Positions 1 to 7,949 of a stretch of 64,000 bases of DNA are shown here, piece after piece (position 1 is the stretch's first letter; each line of letters opens with the position of its first letter). The translations under genes were made by a program, and so were the position numbers. A model generated the notes under the pieces. That model was not told where the DNA came from. It ran no database searches and saw nothing but the letters and a program-made list of their open reading frames with translations. Where the stretch lies: the NCBI RefSeq assembly GCF_000187895.1, contig NZ_DS990119.1, positions 62,001 through 126,000 on the forward strand, read 5' to 3'. This stretch comes from Phocaeicola plebeius DSM 17135 (GTDB taxonomy: Bacteria > Bacteroidota > Bacteroidia > Bacteroidales > Bacteroidaceae).

Positions 1-542
1 ATTTCATCTGACAGTTCAATTACCTTGGCACTCAACTCCTTGCAAGTGTCAATCAGTGTCTTGAACTCATCGGATTTCTCGTCCTTCATATCCTCTTCAA
101 TCACTGAAACCTTACCCTTCAGGAAGGGACGGGTAGAAGTGATTTCCTCCAGTTGCACCTTCGGACCCGTAGCCTGAAGGATGGCCGTAATGGTTCCTCC
201 CGGCATCTCAAACACCCGGAGCACCTTACCGATTACCGCAATGGGGAACAAATCCTTCTGCTTGGGCGAGTCTACCTCACTCACCTTCTGCGTGGTAATG
301 ATGATAGGCTCTTTGCTCTGAAGTGCCTGGTTGACTAATTTCAATGTGGGTTGCCGGCCTACACTGACGGGCATGACAATAGAGGGAAATATCATAAGGT
401 TGCGCAGGGGCATGACGGGCAGTTCTCCCGTGAGGTCATCCGTTGCATTGTCCACCGGAAGCGTTTCAATTTCTGCCATCATCGGAATGTCATTACCTTC
501 TGCACTTACCAGAATCTCGTTGTTTTTTGTCTTTTTTACCAT
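1..542 (-). CDS. lon: Lon protease, N-terminal part (cut by window edge)
   Basis: Reading leftward from an ATG at 542-540, the frame stays open to the window edge, giving the first 180 residues of ATP-dependent Lon protease. The protein begins MVKKTKNNEILVSAEGNDIP and continues into the typical Lon substrate-binding N domain, with LPVMPLRNLMIFPSIVMPVSVGR at about residues 41-63 and KQKDLFPIAVIGKVLRVFEMPGGT after it. The AAA+ and serine-lysine protease domains lie outside the window. Lon degrades misfolded and regulatory proteins in the cytoplasm. The gene is divergent from trmN6. Confidence 0.9.
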   Translation of the reverse strand, partial: MVKKTKNNEILVSAEGNDIPMMAEIETLPVDNATDDLTGELPVMPLRNLMIFPSIVMPVSVGRQPTLKLVNQALQSKEPIIITTQKVSEVDSPKQKDLFPIAVIGKVLRVFEMPGGTITAILQATGPKVQLEEITSTRPFLKGKVSVIEEDMKDEKSDEFKTLIDTCKELSAKVIELSDE

Positions 543-728
543 ACTTGTTTTCTCTTCTGAATTAAGAAGCTTTTTTATTACTCAAAAACGGCACAAAGTT
601 AATCATTCCGCATGTAATTTGGAAACTATTTGTGTCAAATACCTCTTTTATTATGTAAAATAATGGCAGGCTGAAGCGTTTTCTATGGGGATTTCACTAA
701 TTTTGGCGTAAATTTTTAGATATAAGTT

Positions 729-1445
729 ATGCCAAATCCATATTTTCAATTCAAGCAATTTGTAGTTTTTCATGATAAGTGTGCCATGAAAGTAGGCACT
801 GACGGGGTGCTGGTCGGCGCATGGGCGCAAGTGGACGGGGCAGGGAGGATGCTTGACATTGGTACCGGAAGCGGACTGATTGCTCTGATGCTGGCCCAGC
901 GGAATCCGGATGCCTTTGTAACCGCCGTCGATATTGACGAAGCGGTCGTGGAGCAGGCTCGTGAAAACGTGGCCCGTACGCCCTGGTCTGACCGGATGGA
1001 GGTGGAACGGCTTGATATCCGGAAGGCACCGGAAGAATGGAACGGATGTTTTGACGCCATCGTGTCGAATCCTCCGTACTTTGTGGAGTCCGTGAAATGC
1101 CCTCAGGCGCAGAGGAACATGGCACGGCATACCGATGAACTGGACTTTGATGCCTTGCTATCGAAAGTATCGGTTTTGTTGTCCGAAAAAGGTAGCTTTT
1201 CGGTGGTGCTTCCAGCTACGGCTTCGGCCGATTTTGTGGCCTTAGCCTTCGGAAAAGGCTTGCATCTTTCACGCCAGACCTGGGTACACCCCCGTCAGGA
1301 ATTGCCCGCCAAGCGTGTGCTGATGGCGTTCGTGAAATATCCTTGTGAGCAGACGGAAATCACGCACCTTTCCATCGAGACGGAGCGTCATGTCTATACA
1401 CCGGAGTTTAGTGAACTGGCCAGAGATTTCTATCTGGCCTTGTAA
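729..1445 (+). CDS. trmN6: tRNA1(Val) (adenine(37)-N6)-methyltransferase
   Basis: A 238-residue SAM-dependent methyltransferase. It shows the SAM loop DIGTGSG (residues 43-49), an acidic strand-2 end (AVDID, 66-70) and the N6-adenine catalytic motif NPPY (114-117). Length and the opening PYFQFKQFVVFHDKCAMKVGTDG match the YfiC/TrmN6 family, which methylates A37 of tRNA-Val. It faces the lipid kinase gene tail to tail, with 10 bp between the stop codons. The family call is firm; the exact tRNA target is inferred from the family. Confidence 0.85.
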   Translation: MPNPYFQFKQFVVFHDKCAMKVGTDGVLVGAWAQVDGAGRMLDIGTGSGLIALMLAQRNPDAFVTAVDIDEAVVEQARENVARTPWSDRMEVERLDIRKAPEEWNGCFDAIVSNPPYFVESVKCPQAQRNMARHTDELDFDALLSKVSVLLSEKGSFSVVLPATASADFVALAFGKGLHLSRQTWVHPRQELPAKRVLMAFVKYPCEQTEITHLSIETERHVYTPEFSELARDFYLAL

Positions 1446-1455
1446 GATGAAATGA

Positions 1456-2490
1456 TTATTTCTTCGACAAGCGTCTCAGGATGTGATGGTTCAGCATCAG
1501 GAGCTGCTTGTGCTTCTGGGCAATGGCCGAAGTGATGGGACGTCGGCCGATAAAGTCGGTAAAGTGCTGGAGAATGTTCAGCGGGGGAGAAGGCATTTGC
1601 TTGGGACGTATCGGTGCGATGACGTGCAGCCCCTGGTGAATGATTTCCACCTTCAGGTCTTTTCCGCCCATCATCGGGTCTCCGTCAAAATGGAACACTC
1701 CCTCCTGCGCACGGTGTATGATGATGCTCTTGTCCTTCATCGTTTTGATACGGCTGTTCTGGTCGAGTGTCCGGTTGAACAACTGGAAAGAAAGAGAAGG
1801 CACATCCAGCACAGTAAACGGCTCCAGTACCGTGATATCCATCATGCCGTCGGTCAGCGAGGCTTGCGGGGCGATGTAGGCATTGTTGCCATATTGCGAT
1901 GCATTGGCACAGGCTATCAGGAATGCTTTGTAGCGGACGGTACCCGTAGAGTTCTCTATTTCGTATGTCTCCGGTTCATACGTCAGACTTTCGTGCAGTG
2001 TATTTTCCAGATAGGTTAGCAGACCTCTTTTCCCGGAATCGGCAAATTTCAGGCTCACGAAGGCATCGAATCCCACTCCGCATGTACAGAAGAAGGGGTG
2101 ATTGTCAATGATACCGTAATCTATTGTTTTGATATTTCCGGCATTGAGTACGTTGATGGCTCCCTTCGGCTCCATAGGAATATGAAGATGGCGTGCCAGT
2201 CCGTTGCCCGAACCGCATGGAATAATCCCCATTGCGGTATTAGTATGGATAAGCGCCCGTCCTATCTCATTGATGGTACCGTCTCCGCCGATGGCTACTA
2301 CAATGTCTGTATGGTCGGCGGCGGCTTGTGCGGCTATCTCGGAAGCATGACCTGCATATTCCGTTTTCCGGATAGAATAGTCATATATAGAATGGTCCAG
2401 TTCTTTTTCAATAAGTCGTAGGATGAATTCCTTTCCGTGAGTGCCGGATATGGGGTTTACCACAAAGGTGATTCGCTTTTTTGTCTCCAT
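1456..2490 (-). CDS. Diacylglycerol/sphingoid lipid kinase, DagK-YegS family
   Basis: A 344-residue member of the DAGK catalytic family. It carries the ATP-binding NPISGT motif (12-17), the diagnostic GGDGTINE (68-75) and PCGSGNGLARHL, followed by the C-terminal beta-sandwich typical of YegS/DgkB kinases (FDGDPMMGGKDLKVEI). Such enzymes phosphorylate diacylglycerol or related long-chain lipids at the membrane. It lies head to head with serine palmitoyltransferase (2716-3903), so a sphingoid base or ceramide is a reasonable candidate substrate. That is inference from position; sequence alone does not separate diacylglycerol from sphingoid kinases. Confidence 0.8.
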   Translation of the reverse strand: METKKRITFVVNPISGTHGKEFILRLIEKELDHSIYDYSIRKTEYAGHASEIAAQAAADHTDIVVAIGGDGTINEIGRALIHTNTAMGIIPCGSGNGLARHLHIPMEPKGAINVLNAGNIKTIDYGIIDNHPFFCTCGVGFDAFVSLKFADSGKRGLLTYLENTLHESLTYEPETYEIENSTGTVRYKAFLIACANASQYGNNAYIAPQASLTDGMMDITVLEPFTVLDVPSLSFQLFNRTLDQNSRIKTMKDKSIIIHRAQEGVFHFDGDPMMGGKDLKVEIIHQGLHVIAPIRPKQMPSPPLNILQHFTDFIGRRPITSAIAQKHKQLLMLNHHILRRLSKK

Positions 2491-2620
2491 AAACCTGTTT
2501 CCTTAAAATTTGGGAGTACAAAAATAATATTATCTTTCATAGTTTAGGGCAAATTGCCCCTATAATTGATACTCTTGTTATTTTTTTTCAGGGATTCGTA
2601 TCGGAATTTTGAGTTTTTTG

Positions 2621-2629
2621 TATCTTTGC
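2621..2629 (+). promoter_or_regulatory. -7 promoter element for serine palmitoyltransferase
   Basis: TATCTTTGC matches the Bacteroidetes -7 consensus TAnnTTTG and lies about 87 bp before the ATG, so the gene would have a long leader. No clear TTTG sits at the expected -33 distance. Confidence 0.55.
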
Positions 2630-2715
2630 ACGTTCTTAATGAAAATGATGTAACGAAACGGTTGCACAAGTAATGAAGTTTAATGTAAGCTGGGATGCTT
2701 ACCAGATATTAGAAT

Positions 2716-3903
2716 ATGGGATTATTACAAGAAAAATTAAGTAAATTCAGAGTACCTCAGATGTACATGGAAAGAGGTGTCTATCCGTACTTTCGTGAAA
2801 TAGACAGTGCCCAGGATACAGAGGTAATGATGGACGGAAAGAAAGTATTGATGTTCGGCTCAAATTCCTATATGGGTCTGACTCATGATCAGAGAATCAT
2901 CGACGCGGCTATTGCTGCTACTCGTAAATATGGTACAGGATGCGCGGGTTCTCGTCTGTTGAATGGAACGCTGGATATTCATGTAGAACTTGAAAAAGAA
3001 CTTGCAGAATTCGTCGGTAAAGATGAAGCACTGTGTTTCTCTACCGGATTTACGGTTAATGAAGGTGTGATTCCTCAGTTGGCCGGACGTGGCGATTACA
3101 TCATTTGTGATGACCGTGACCATGCTTCTATCGTGGACGGACGTCGTCTTTCTTTTGCTACCCAGCTGAAGTATAAACACAACGACATGGATGCCCTGGA
3201 AAAAGAGCTCCAGAAGTGTGAACCGGATGCTATCAAACTGATTGTGGTGGATAGCGTGTTCTCTATGGAAGGTGATTTGGCCAACTTGCCGGAAATCGTC
3301 CGCCTGAAGAAGAAATACAATGCCAGCATCTACGTGGATGAAGCACATGGTCTGGGTGTATTCGGAAGACAGGGACGAGGCGTGTGCGACCATTTTGGCG
3401 TAACGGAAGACATCGACCTGATTATGGGTACATTCAGTAAATCACTGGCTTCTATCGGTGGTTTCGTGGCAGGTGACAAGGACGTAATCAACTGGTTGCG
3501 CCACAATGCCCGCTCTTATATATTCCAGGCAAGTAACACGCCAGCTGCTACGGCTGCGGCTAGAGAAGCCATCCACATTTTCAAGACAGAACCGGAACGT
3601 CAGCAGCGTTTGTGGGAAATCACGAACTACTCTCTGAAGCGTTTCCGTGAATCAGGCTTTGAAATCGGTGAAACAGAAAGTCCGATTATCCCTCTGTACG
3701 TACGCGATACGGACAAGACTTTCGAAGTAACCAAGCTGGCCTTCGACGAAGGAGTGTTCATCAATCCGGTAATTCCTCCAGCTTGTGCTCCTCAGGATAC
3801 ACTGGTGCGTTTTGCATTGATGGCTACTCACACCAAAGAACAGGTGGACTTCGCTATTGAAAAATTGATTAAGTGTTTCAAACAATTGGATATACTTAAA
3901 TAA
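2716..3903 (+). CDS. spt: Serine palmitoyltransferase
   Basis: A 395-residue PLP-dependent alpha-oxoamine synthase. Visible are the DEAHGLG motif (208-214) contacting the PLP ring and the Schiff-base lysine K242 in GTFSKSLASIGG. The family includes KBL and BioF, but the start (GLLQEKLSKFRVPQMYMERGVYPYF) and overall length match the SPT of Bacteroides that condenses serine with palmitoyl-CoA, the committed step of bacterial sphingolipid synthesis. It is a single-gene unit with its own -7 element, and a lipid kinase gene is divergent upstream. An assignment as 2-amino-3-ketobutyrate CoA ligase is the main alternative but less likely. Confidence 0.87.
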   Translation: MGLLQEKLSKFRVPQMYMERGVYPYFREIDSAQDTEVMMDGKKVLMFGSNSYMGLTHDQRIIDAAIAATRKYGTGCAGSRLLNGTLDIHVELEKELAEFVGKDEALCFSTGFTVNEGVIPQLAGRGDYIICDDRDHASIVDGRRLSFATQLKYKHNDMDALEKELQKCEPDAIKLIVVDSVFSMEGDLANLPEIVRLKKKYNASIYVDEAHGLGVFGRQGRGVCDHFGVTEDIDLIMGTFSKSLASIGGFVAGDKDVINWLRHNARSYIFQASNTPAATAAAREAIHIFKTEPERQQRLWEITNYSLKRFRESGFEIGETESPIIPLYVRDTDKTFEVTKLAFDEGVFINPVIPPACAPQDTLVRFALMATHTKEQVDFAIEKLIKCFKQLDILK

Positions 3904-3937
3904 TCACATTTTTACATTGACCTTTTTAAGGAATTGA

Positions 3938-3945
3938 AAGGAGGT
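3938..3945 (+). promoter_or_regulatory. Strong Shine-Dalgarno site of the 37-residue peptide
   Basis: AAGGAGGT at 3939-3946 lies 7 nt upstream of the ATG at 3953, an almost perfect anti-16S complement. The other genes in this window lack such sites, as is usual in Bacteroidetes. Confidence 0.7.
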
Positions 3946-3952
3946 ATTTACT

Positions 3953-4066
3953 ATGGGAGCTGCCGGTAATAAAAAACCGAAGGGTATGCATAAAAAACAT
4001 GCTCCGGCTTATCAAGTAGAAGAGGCCATTCATGAAAATGACCTGAAAAAAGGAAAAAAGAAATAA
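3953..4066 (+). CDS. Small basic conserved peptide, 37 residues
   Basis: The short frame encodes MGAAGNKKPKGMHKKHAPAY followed by an acidic stretch (QVEEAIHEND) and a lysine tail (LKKGKKK). Fourteen residues are Lys or His. It has no cysteine, signal or membrane segment, so it is probably cytosolic and may bind nucleic acid or the ribosome. The strong Shine-Dalgarno site just upstream and the terminator-like hairpin just downstream support it as a real gene. It may be cotranscribed with spt, whose stop codon is 49 nt before the start. I do not recognise a named family. Confidence 0.65.
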   Translation: MGAAGNKKPKGMHKKHAPAYQVEEAIHENDLKKGKKK

Positions 4067-4085
4067 ATCCGTAGCGGATTTATCG

Positions 4086-4147
4086 AGAAAGGGTTATATT
4101 TAGAGCATCTGACGCCTTATGGCAAAAGCTCGGATATAACCCTTTTT
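4086..4147 (+). terminator. Terminator-like hairpin
   Basis: AAAGGGTTATAT (4088-4099) pairs with ATATAACCCTTT (4134-4145), followed by TTT. The loop is long and contains a smaller GAGC/GCTC stem. It would end the spt-peptide transcript. Confidence 0.55.
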
Positions 4148-4177
4148 GTGTATGTATGTTTTTAACTTTAATGGAAT

Positions 4178-4711
4178 ATGATACTGAATGAAAGAGACAG
4201 CCGTCACGAACAGGTGTTGCAGGTGGCGCAACAAATGATGACGGCGGCACGTACAGCTCCCAAAGGAAAGGGGGTAGACATTATTGAAGTGGCCATGGTG
4301 ACGGAAAGCAACATCCGTATCCTTTCTGATACGATGAAGCAGATGTACGAAGACAATGGTTTTAAGTTTTTCCTGCGCGATGCGGATAACATTCTCCAGG
4401 CAGAGTGTGTGGTGCTGATAGGTACGCGCTCGCTTCCGCAGGGGCTGGATTGCGGGCATTGCGGATATGAGCATTGCGGAGACCGCAAAAAGGGAGTGCC
4501 CTGTGCCATCAATAGTGTGGATGTAGGAATTGCCATCGGTTCGGCTTGTTCGGTAGCAGCCGACCATCGGGTAGATACGCGTGTGATGTTTTCGGCCGGT
4601 CTGGCGGCCCAGCAGCTGGATTGGTTGGATGGATGCACCCAGGTGTACGCCATACCCGTGAGTGCATCATCCAAGAATCCGTTCTTCGACCGGAAGCCTA
4701 AGACAGAATAA
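4178..4711 (+). CDS. DUF2148 ferredoxin-domain protein
   Basis: A 177-residue protein with a cysteine cluster LDCGHCGYEHCGDRKKGVPC (about residues 89-108), the hallmark of DUF2148 proteins predicted to bind an Fe-S cluster. The N-terminal half (EVAMVTESNIRILSDTMKQM) resembles the flavin/nitroreductase-like part of the family. No signal peptide, so cytosolic. The reaction is unknown. Its last 14 bp overlap the convergent HAD phosphatase gene. Confidence 0.75.
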   Translation: MILNERDSRHEQVLQVAQQMMTAARTAPKGKGVDIIEVAMVTESNIRILSDTMKQMYEDNGFKFFLRDADNILQAECVVLIGTRSLPQGLDCGHCGYEHCGDRKKGVPCAINSVDVGIAIGSACSVAADHRVDTRVMFSAGLAAQQLDWLDGCTQVYAIPVSASSKNPFFDRKPKTE

Positions 4712-5507
4712 ATTTCTCAGCTGCGTAGGCCACGCCGTCTTCTTCATTGGACAAAGTGATGAAGTCGGCGTTTTCTTTTACCACCTCCTGTGCATTGGCC
4801 ATGGCGATGCCCAGTCCGGCGTATTGAATCATGGACAGGTCGTTGAATCCGTCACCGATGGCGATCATTTCCTCACGGGTAAGTCCGATTTCCTTCAGGA
4901 GTACGGCCAGCGACTGGGCCTTGTCGATACCTTTAGGAACCAGTTCCAGGAAGTAAGGCTCTGAGCGGAAAACCCCCATGCGGTCTTTCAGATGTTCGTA
5001 CATCTCTTTCTCCAGCTCGGCCAGTCGGGTCGGTTCGCCCACAATCAGGCATTTGGCAATCGGATGTTGCACGGCATCCAGGAAATTGTCTACCTTCTTT
5101 ATTTTCATGACATTGAGCAAGGCCTCTTTGAGTACATACTCATCGTCCGGTTTCTCGGTCAGCACATATTCCCCGTCGTAAGTCACAATGGCAAAATCGT
5201 TCTTCTTGGCACATTCGTAAAGATAGGGAAGCACATCATGGTCGAGCAGGTTCTTGTACATCAGCTCCTTGGTTTTCCAGTCGATGATTTCTCCGCCGTT
5301 GTAAGCCAGAATGTAGCCTTCATACTTTTGCAGTTCCAGTTGCTCGGCCAGTGGGGCAATGCCGTACGTGGGTCTTCCCGAGGCCAGTACAATTTTCACT
5401 CCTTGCTCTTGAATCTTGAGCAGTGTTTCCTTGGTGTGAGGGGTAATCTTTTTCTGCTTGTTGGTAAGCGTTCCGTCGAGGTCTAATACTAATAATTTAT
5501 ATTTCAT
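4698..5507 (-). CDS. Cof-type HAD-IIB family hydrolase
   Basis: A 269-residue HAD phosphatase. Motif I is LDLDGTLT (residues 8-15), motif II is LASGRPTYG, and motifs III/IV are the lysine in GIDKAQ and GDGFNDLSMIQYAG. The large C2 cap between them places it in the Cof/YidA/YbjI group, which dephosphorylates sugar phosphates and cofactors such as FMN or PLP. The exact substrate cannot be read from sequence. Confidence 0.85.
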   Translation of the reverse strand: MKYKLLVLDLDGTLTNKQKKITPHTKETLLKIQEQGVKIVLASGRPTYGIAPLAEQLELQKYEGYILAYNGGEIIDWKTKELMYKNLLDHDVLPYLYECAKKNDFAIVTYDGEYVLTEKPDDEYVLKEALLNVMKIKKVDNFLDAVQHPIAKCLIVGEPTRLAELEKEMYEHLKDRMGVFRSEPYFLELVPKGIDKAQSLAVLLKEIGLTREEMIAIGDGFNDLSMIQYAGLGIAMANAQEVVKENADFITLSNEEDGVAYAAEKFILS

Positions 5508-5628
5508 AAAGTTATGCTGTAAAATCGAGCGTAAAATTACGGAAAAAAACGAAACTACGGAAATGTAGGAGCGGAAAGATAAAGCATGTAAAGGATACCG
5601 TTCTCGTGAAGACGCAGGTGAGGTATGA

Positions 5629-5736
5629 GAGAAATGTCTTTCGGCTTTCTATGTTTCCCAAGGCCGAAACTTATGTTCTCCCAAGGGAAGATATAGGTTT
5701 TCGCTCCGGAAAACATACGTTTTCGGTTGGAGAAAC
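5629..5736. repeat. 22-bp-period palindromic repeat cluster A
   Basis: Within the 413-bp gene-free stretch 5508-5920, imperfect dyads recur at 5629, 5650, 5671, 5692 and 5714, a period of 21-22 bp. Examples are ATGTTTCCCAAGGCCGAAAC, ATGTTCTCCCAAGGGAAGAT and GTTTTCGCTCCGGAAAAC. The core is GGAAA/TTTCC-like, different from clusters at 27.35, 43.5 and 59.4 kb, but spacing and design are the same. The rest of the gap holds only the promoter of the next gene. Confidence 0.55.
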
Positions 5737-5867
5737 ATACAATAGTCAAGCACGTGCGCTTGTTGATACGCTTGAGTTTCGGCTTCTTGTGCTCTGAAGA
5801 CAGAATTCTTCCGCTTTTAATATACGTTAATGCTTGAATAAGTGATGAACTGGAGGATATTTTTATT

Positions 5868-5876
5868 TATTTTTGC
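5868..5876 (+). promoter_or_regulatory. -7 promoter element for the FAS1/SusD-like lipoprotein
   Basis: TATTTTTGC fits TAnnTTTGC and lies 45 bp before the ATG at 5921. The -33 half is not clear. Confidence 0.5.
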
Positions 5877-5920
5877 AAAATCTATTACGTTTAATATTAA
5901 TGTTTTATCTAGTTAAAACT

Positions 5921-7729
5921 ATGAGAAAATTTTATTTTTATCTGATTGGCATGCTCCTTACATTTGCGGCATGTTCGGAAGAAACAGAGATTACTCCACC
6001 TTCAAAAGGGGAAGAAGAGGTGAAGGAAATTGTATCAGCCTTGGAAGAAAACGATGAAATCAGTGATTTTGTGGAAGTCCTGAAAACCGTAAATGTGGCC
6101 GACTTGGAAGAAGATGAATTGACCGTGTTTGCCGTACGTAATTCGTCGGCCGCCATGTCAAGAAGTGCTGCTCTTGATTCTACTTCAGTAAAGAGACATA
6201 TTGCCAAAGGACGTTACGGGAAAGTGGACCTGACGGACGGAAAAGTGCTGGAAAGCATTAGCGGTGAGAGCTTGTATGTGACCAGAACGGGCGAAGATAT
6301 CTATATTAATGGAGTAGTGATAGAAGGTGAAGCCATCCAGGCAGGCAACAGCTATGTGTACGTAGTACCTGAAGTGATGGAACAGCAGTCTGAGCCTGTA
6401 AATGTGTATGTAACGACGATTAACGTGTATGCAATTAATCAGGGAAATAGTTCTGAGAGTCCGTTGAAAGACGTGGCGGTAGTAGTGAATAAGGTCGGAA
6501 AAGATTCATTGGGAATTTATACGAAAGGTGATTCTTTGGGCGTATGGAAAACCGATGAGCAAGGTCAGGTCGTAATCAAGCATACAGAGAATCAAATCGT
6601 GTTCAATGTATATAAGGCCGACTATAGTGATAAATATGACAATTACCTGCTGGCTGGCGTAGATAATGGAGGAAAGTTTATGTATGTGGACTTGAACGCT
6701 GACGGAATGCACACCAAAGAGGATAAGGTGGATTTTGAATTGCCTTATTACGTAGGCTACGAAGATGATGTAAAATCATCTACAAAGACCGTGTATATGA
6801 CTACAGATATTGCGGAACCCGAAGTGCCGGAAGAACTTCCGGATGCCGATTCAGTGCGCGTGGCGTGGAAAGACGTGCTGACAGATTATATGCGGTATAA
6901 TGTGGAAGCGGAGAGCAAATTGGTACAAGGTTATGCGAATTTTGACTACTCTCAGGTAGGGAGCCTTTCAGATAGCTTGTGGAGTAAAGCTTATAACCTA
7001 GTGAATAAGGGTAATCAATTTGTCGATATGTTGTCGAATAGTACTGAGGAACAATATTTTGAGCTGAAACAAAACATATTGATGGATTTGTCGCTGGTGT
7101 ATACCCAGTTGTATGGATATTACGGACAAATGGTTGATCGCGGCTCTGTAATTCCGGAAGATCAGTTGATTGAACAGATGGAAAGCTTGTCAATGTATGT
7201 AAATGGAAACCGACGTTATGCATTGTCTGTTATGCTGGCTAAGGTTCATCTGCTAAGACAGGACTGGCAGGGAGCGGCTTATTCTTGTGAAGAAGTGATT
7301 GCTTCGGGCGCTTACAGACTTGAGTCTCAGTTGGATCATACTATGGTGTCATCCAGTGAAAGTAAAGAAGTGATTTATGGTGATTTCTATGCGGACGGAA
7401 AATACATACATCCCTTGTTGTATAAAGAAGTGCTGATTATGGCAGCTTATGCAAACTTTAAAATGGGTACGATAAATAAAGCCTTACAGTTTGTAAATGA
7501 ACTGCTTGCTTCATATGGATATGCTCCTGTAAGTATAGATGAAGTAGAAAGTACATTGCAAGAATTCGTTGCGAAATTGTATGGCACAGGACAATCTTAT
7601 CCGTATGCCAGAATTCTTTCTATGAAGTTTGGAGTGAACGGTTTCGAAACTCCAAAGAACTGGTTCCTGCCTGTGCCTGAATCGGCTTTATTGTCTTGTC
7701 CTAATTTGCAGCAGAATCCCGGATATTGA
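5921..7729 (+). CDS. FAS1 + SusD-like fusion lipoprotein (orphan, no SusC)
   Basis: The ATG at 5921 is preferred over 5873 because it gives a proper lipoprotein signal (MRKFYFYLIGMLLTFAAC, Cys18) and leaves the -7 element upstream. The 602-residue product shows a fasciclin-like region (about 37-152: DFVEVLKTVNVADL, TVFAVRNSSAAM, VKRHI..., GESLYV...IYINGVVI, VYVVPEVM), a beta domain (160-295) with a calcium-loop-like DLNADG (257-262), and a C-terminal helical part (300-602). That part ends NWFLPVPESALLSCPNLQQNPGY, the classic C-terminus of SusD/RagB proteins. SusD proteins normally pair with a SusC transporter; none is next to it. Probably outer-membrane anchored and facing the surface. Confidence 0.75.
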   Translation: MRKFYFYLIGMLLTFAACSEETEITPPSKGEEEVKEIVSALEENDEISDFVEVLKTVNVADLEEDELTVFAVRNSSAAMSRSAALDSTSVKRHIAKGRYGKVDLTDGKVLESISGESLYVTRTGEDIYINGVVIEGEAIQAGNSYVYVVPEVMEQQSEPVNVYVTTINVYAINQGNSSESPLKDVAVVVNKVGKDSLGIYTKGDSLGVWKTDEQGQVVIKHTENQIVFNVYKADYSDKYDNYLLAGVDNGGKFMYVDLNADGMHTKEDKVDFELPYYVGYEDDVKSSTKTVYMTTDIAEPEVPEELPDADSVRVAWKDVLTDYMRYNVEAESKLVQGYANFDYSQVGSLSDSLWSKAYNLVNKGNQFVDMLSNSTEEQYFELKQNILMDLSLVYTQLYGYYGQMVDRGSVIPEDQLIEQMESLSMYVNGNRRYALSVMLAKVHLLRQDWQGAAYSCEEVIASGAYRLESQLDHTMVSSSESKEVIYGDFYADGKYIHPLLYKEVLIMAAYANFKMGTINKALQFVNELLASYGYAPVSIDEVESTLQEFVAKLYGTGQSYPYARILSMKFGVNGFETPKNWFLPVPESALLSCPNLQQNPGY

Positions 7730-7769
7730 TTCCTGAAAAACTTTAATAGTAGTCTTTAGAGGCTCTTCG

Positions 7770-7823
7770 ACCAGCCTTGTGCTTTATTCGTTTGTGAATT
7801 GAAAGCATAAGGCTGGTTTTTTA
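7770..7823 (+). terminator. Rho-independent terminator
   Basis: ACCAGCCTTGTGCTTT (7770-7785) pairs with AAAGCATAAGGCTGGT (7802-7817), followed by a T run. It ends the FAS1/SusD-like transcript. Confidence 0.8.
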
Positions 7824-7949
7824 TTTGCAGAAAAAGGGAAGAATGTCATCGTCTTTGAATTTTACATTGAAGCCGGACATTTGTCGGCCATTGTTGGAGG
7901 AATATTATTTTTTTCGTATCTTTCGGAAAGAACTTTTAGCTGAAAGTAT

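Noticed and set aside
5555-5797. Short frames on both strands in the gap before the FAS1/SusD-like gene
   Set aside because: They arise from the palindromic 22-bp repeats and have no start signals or family features.
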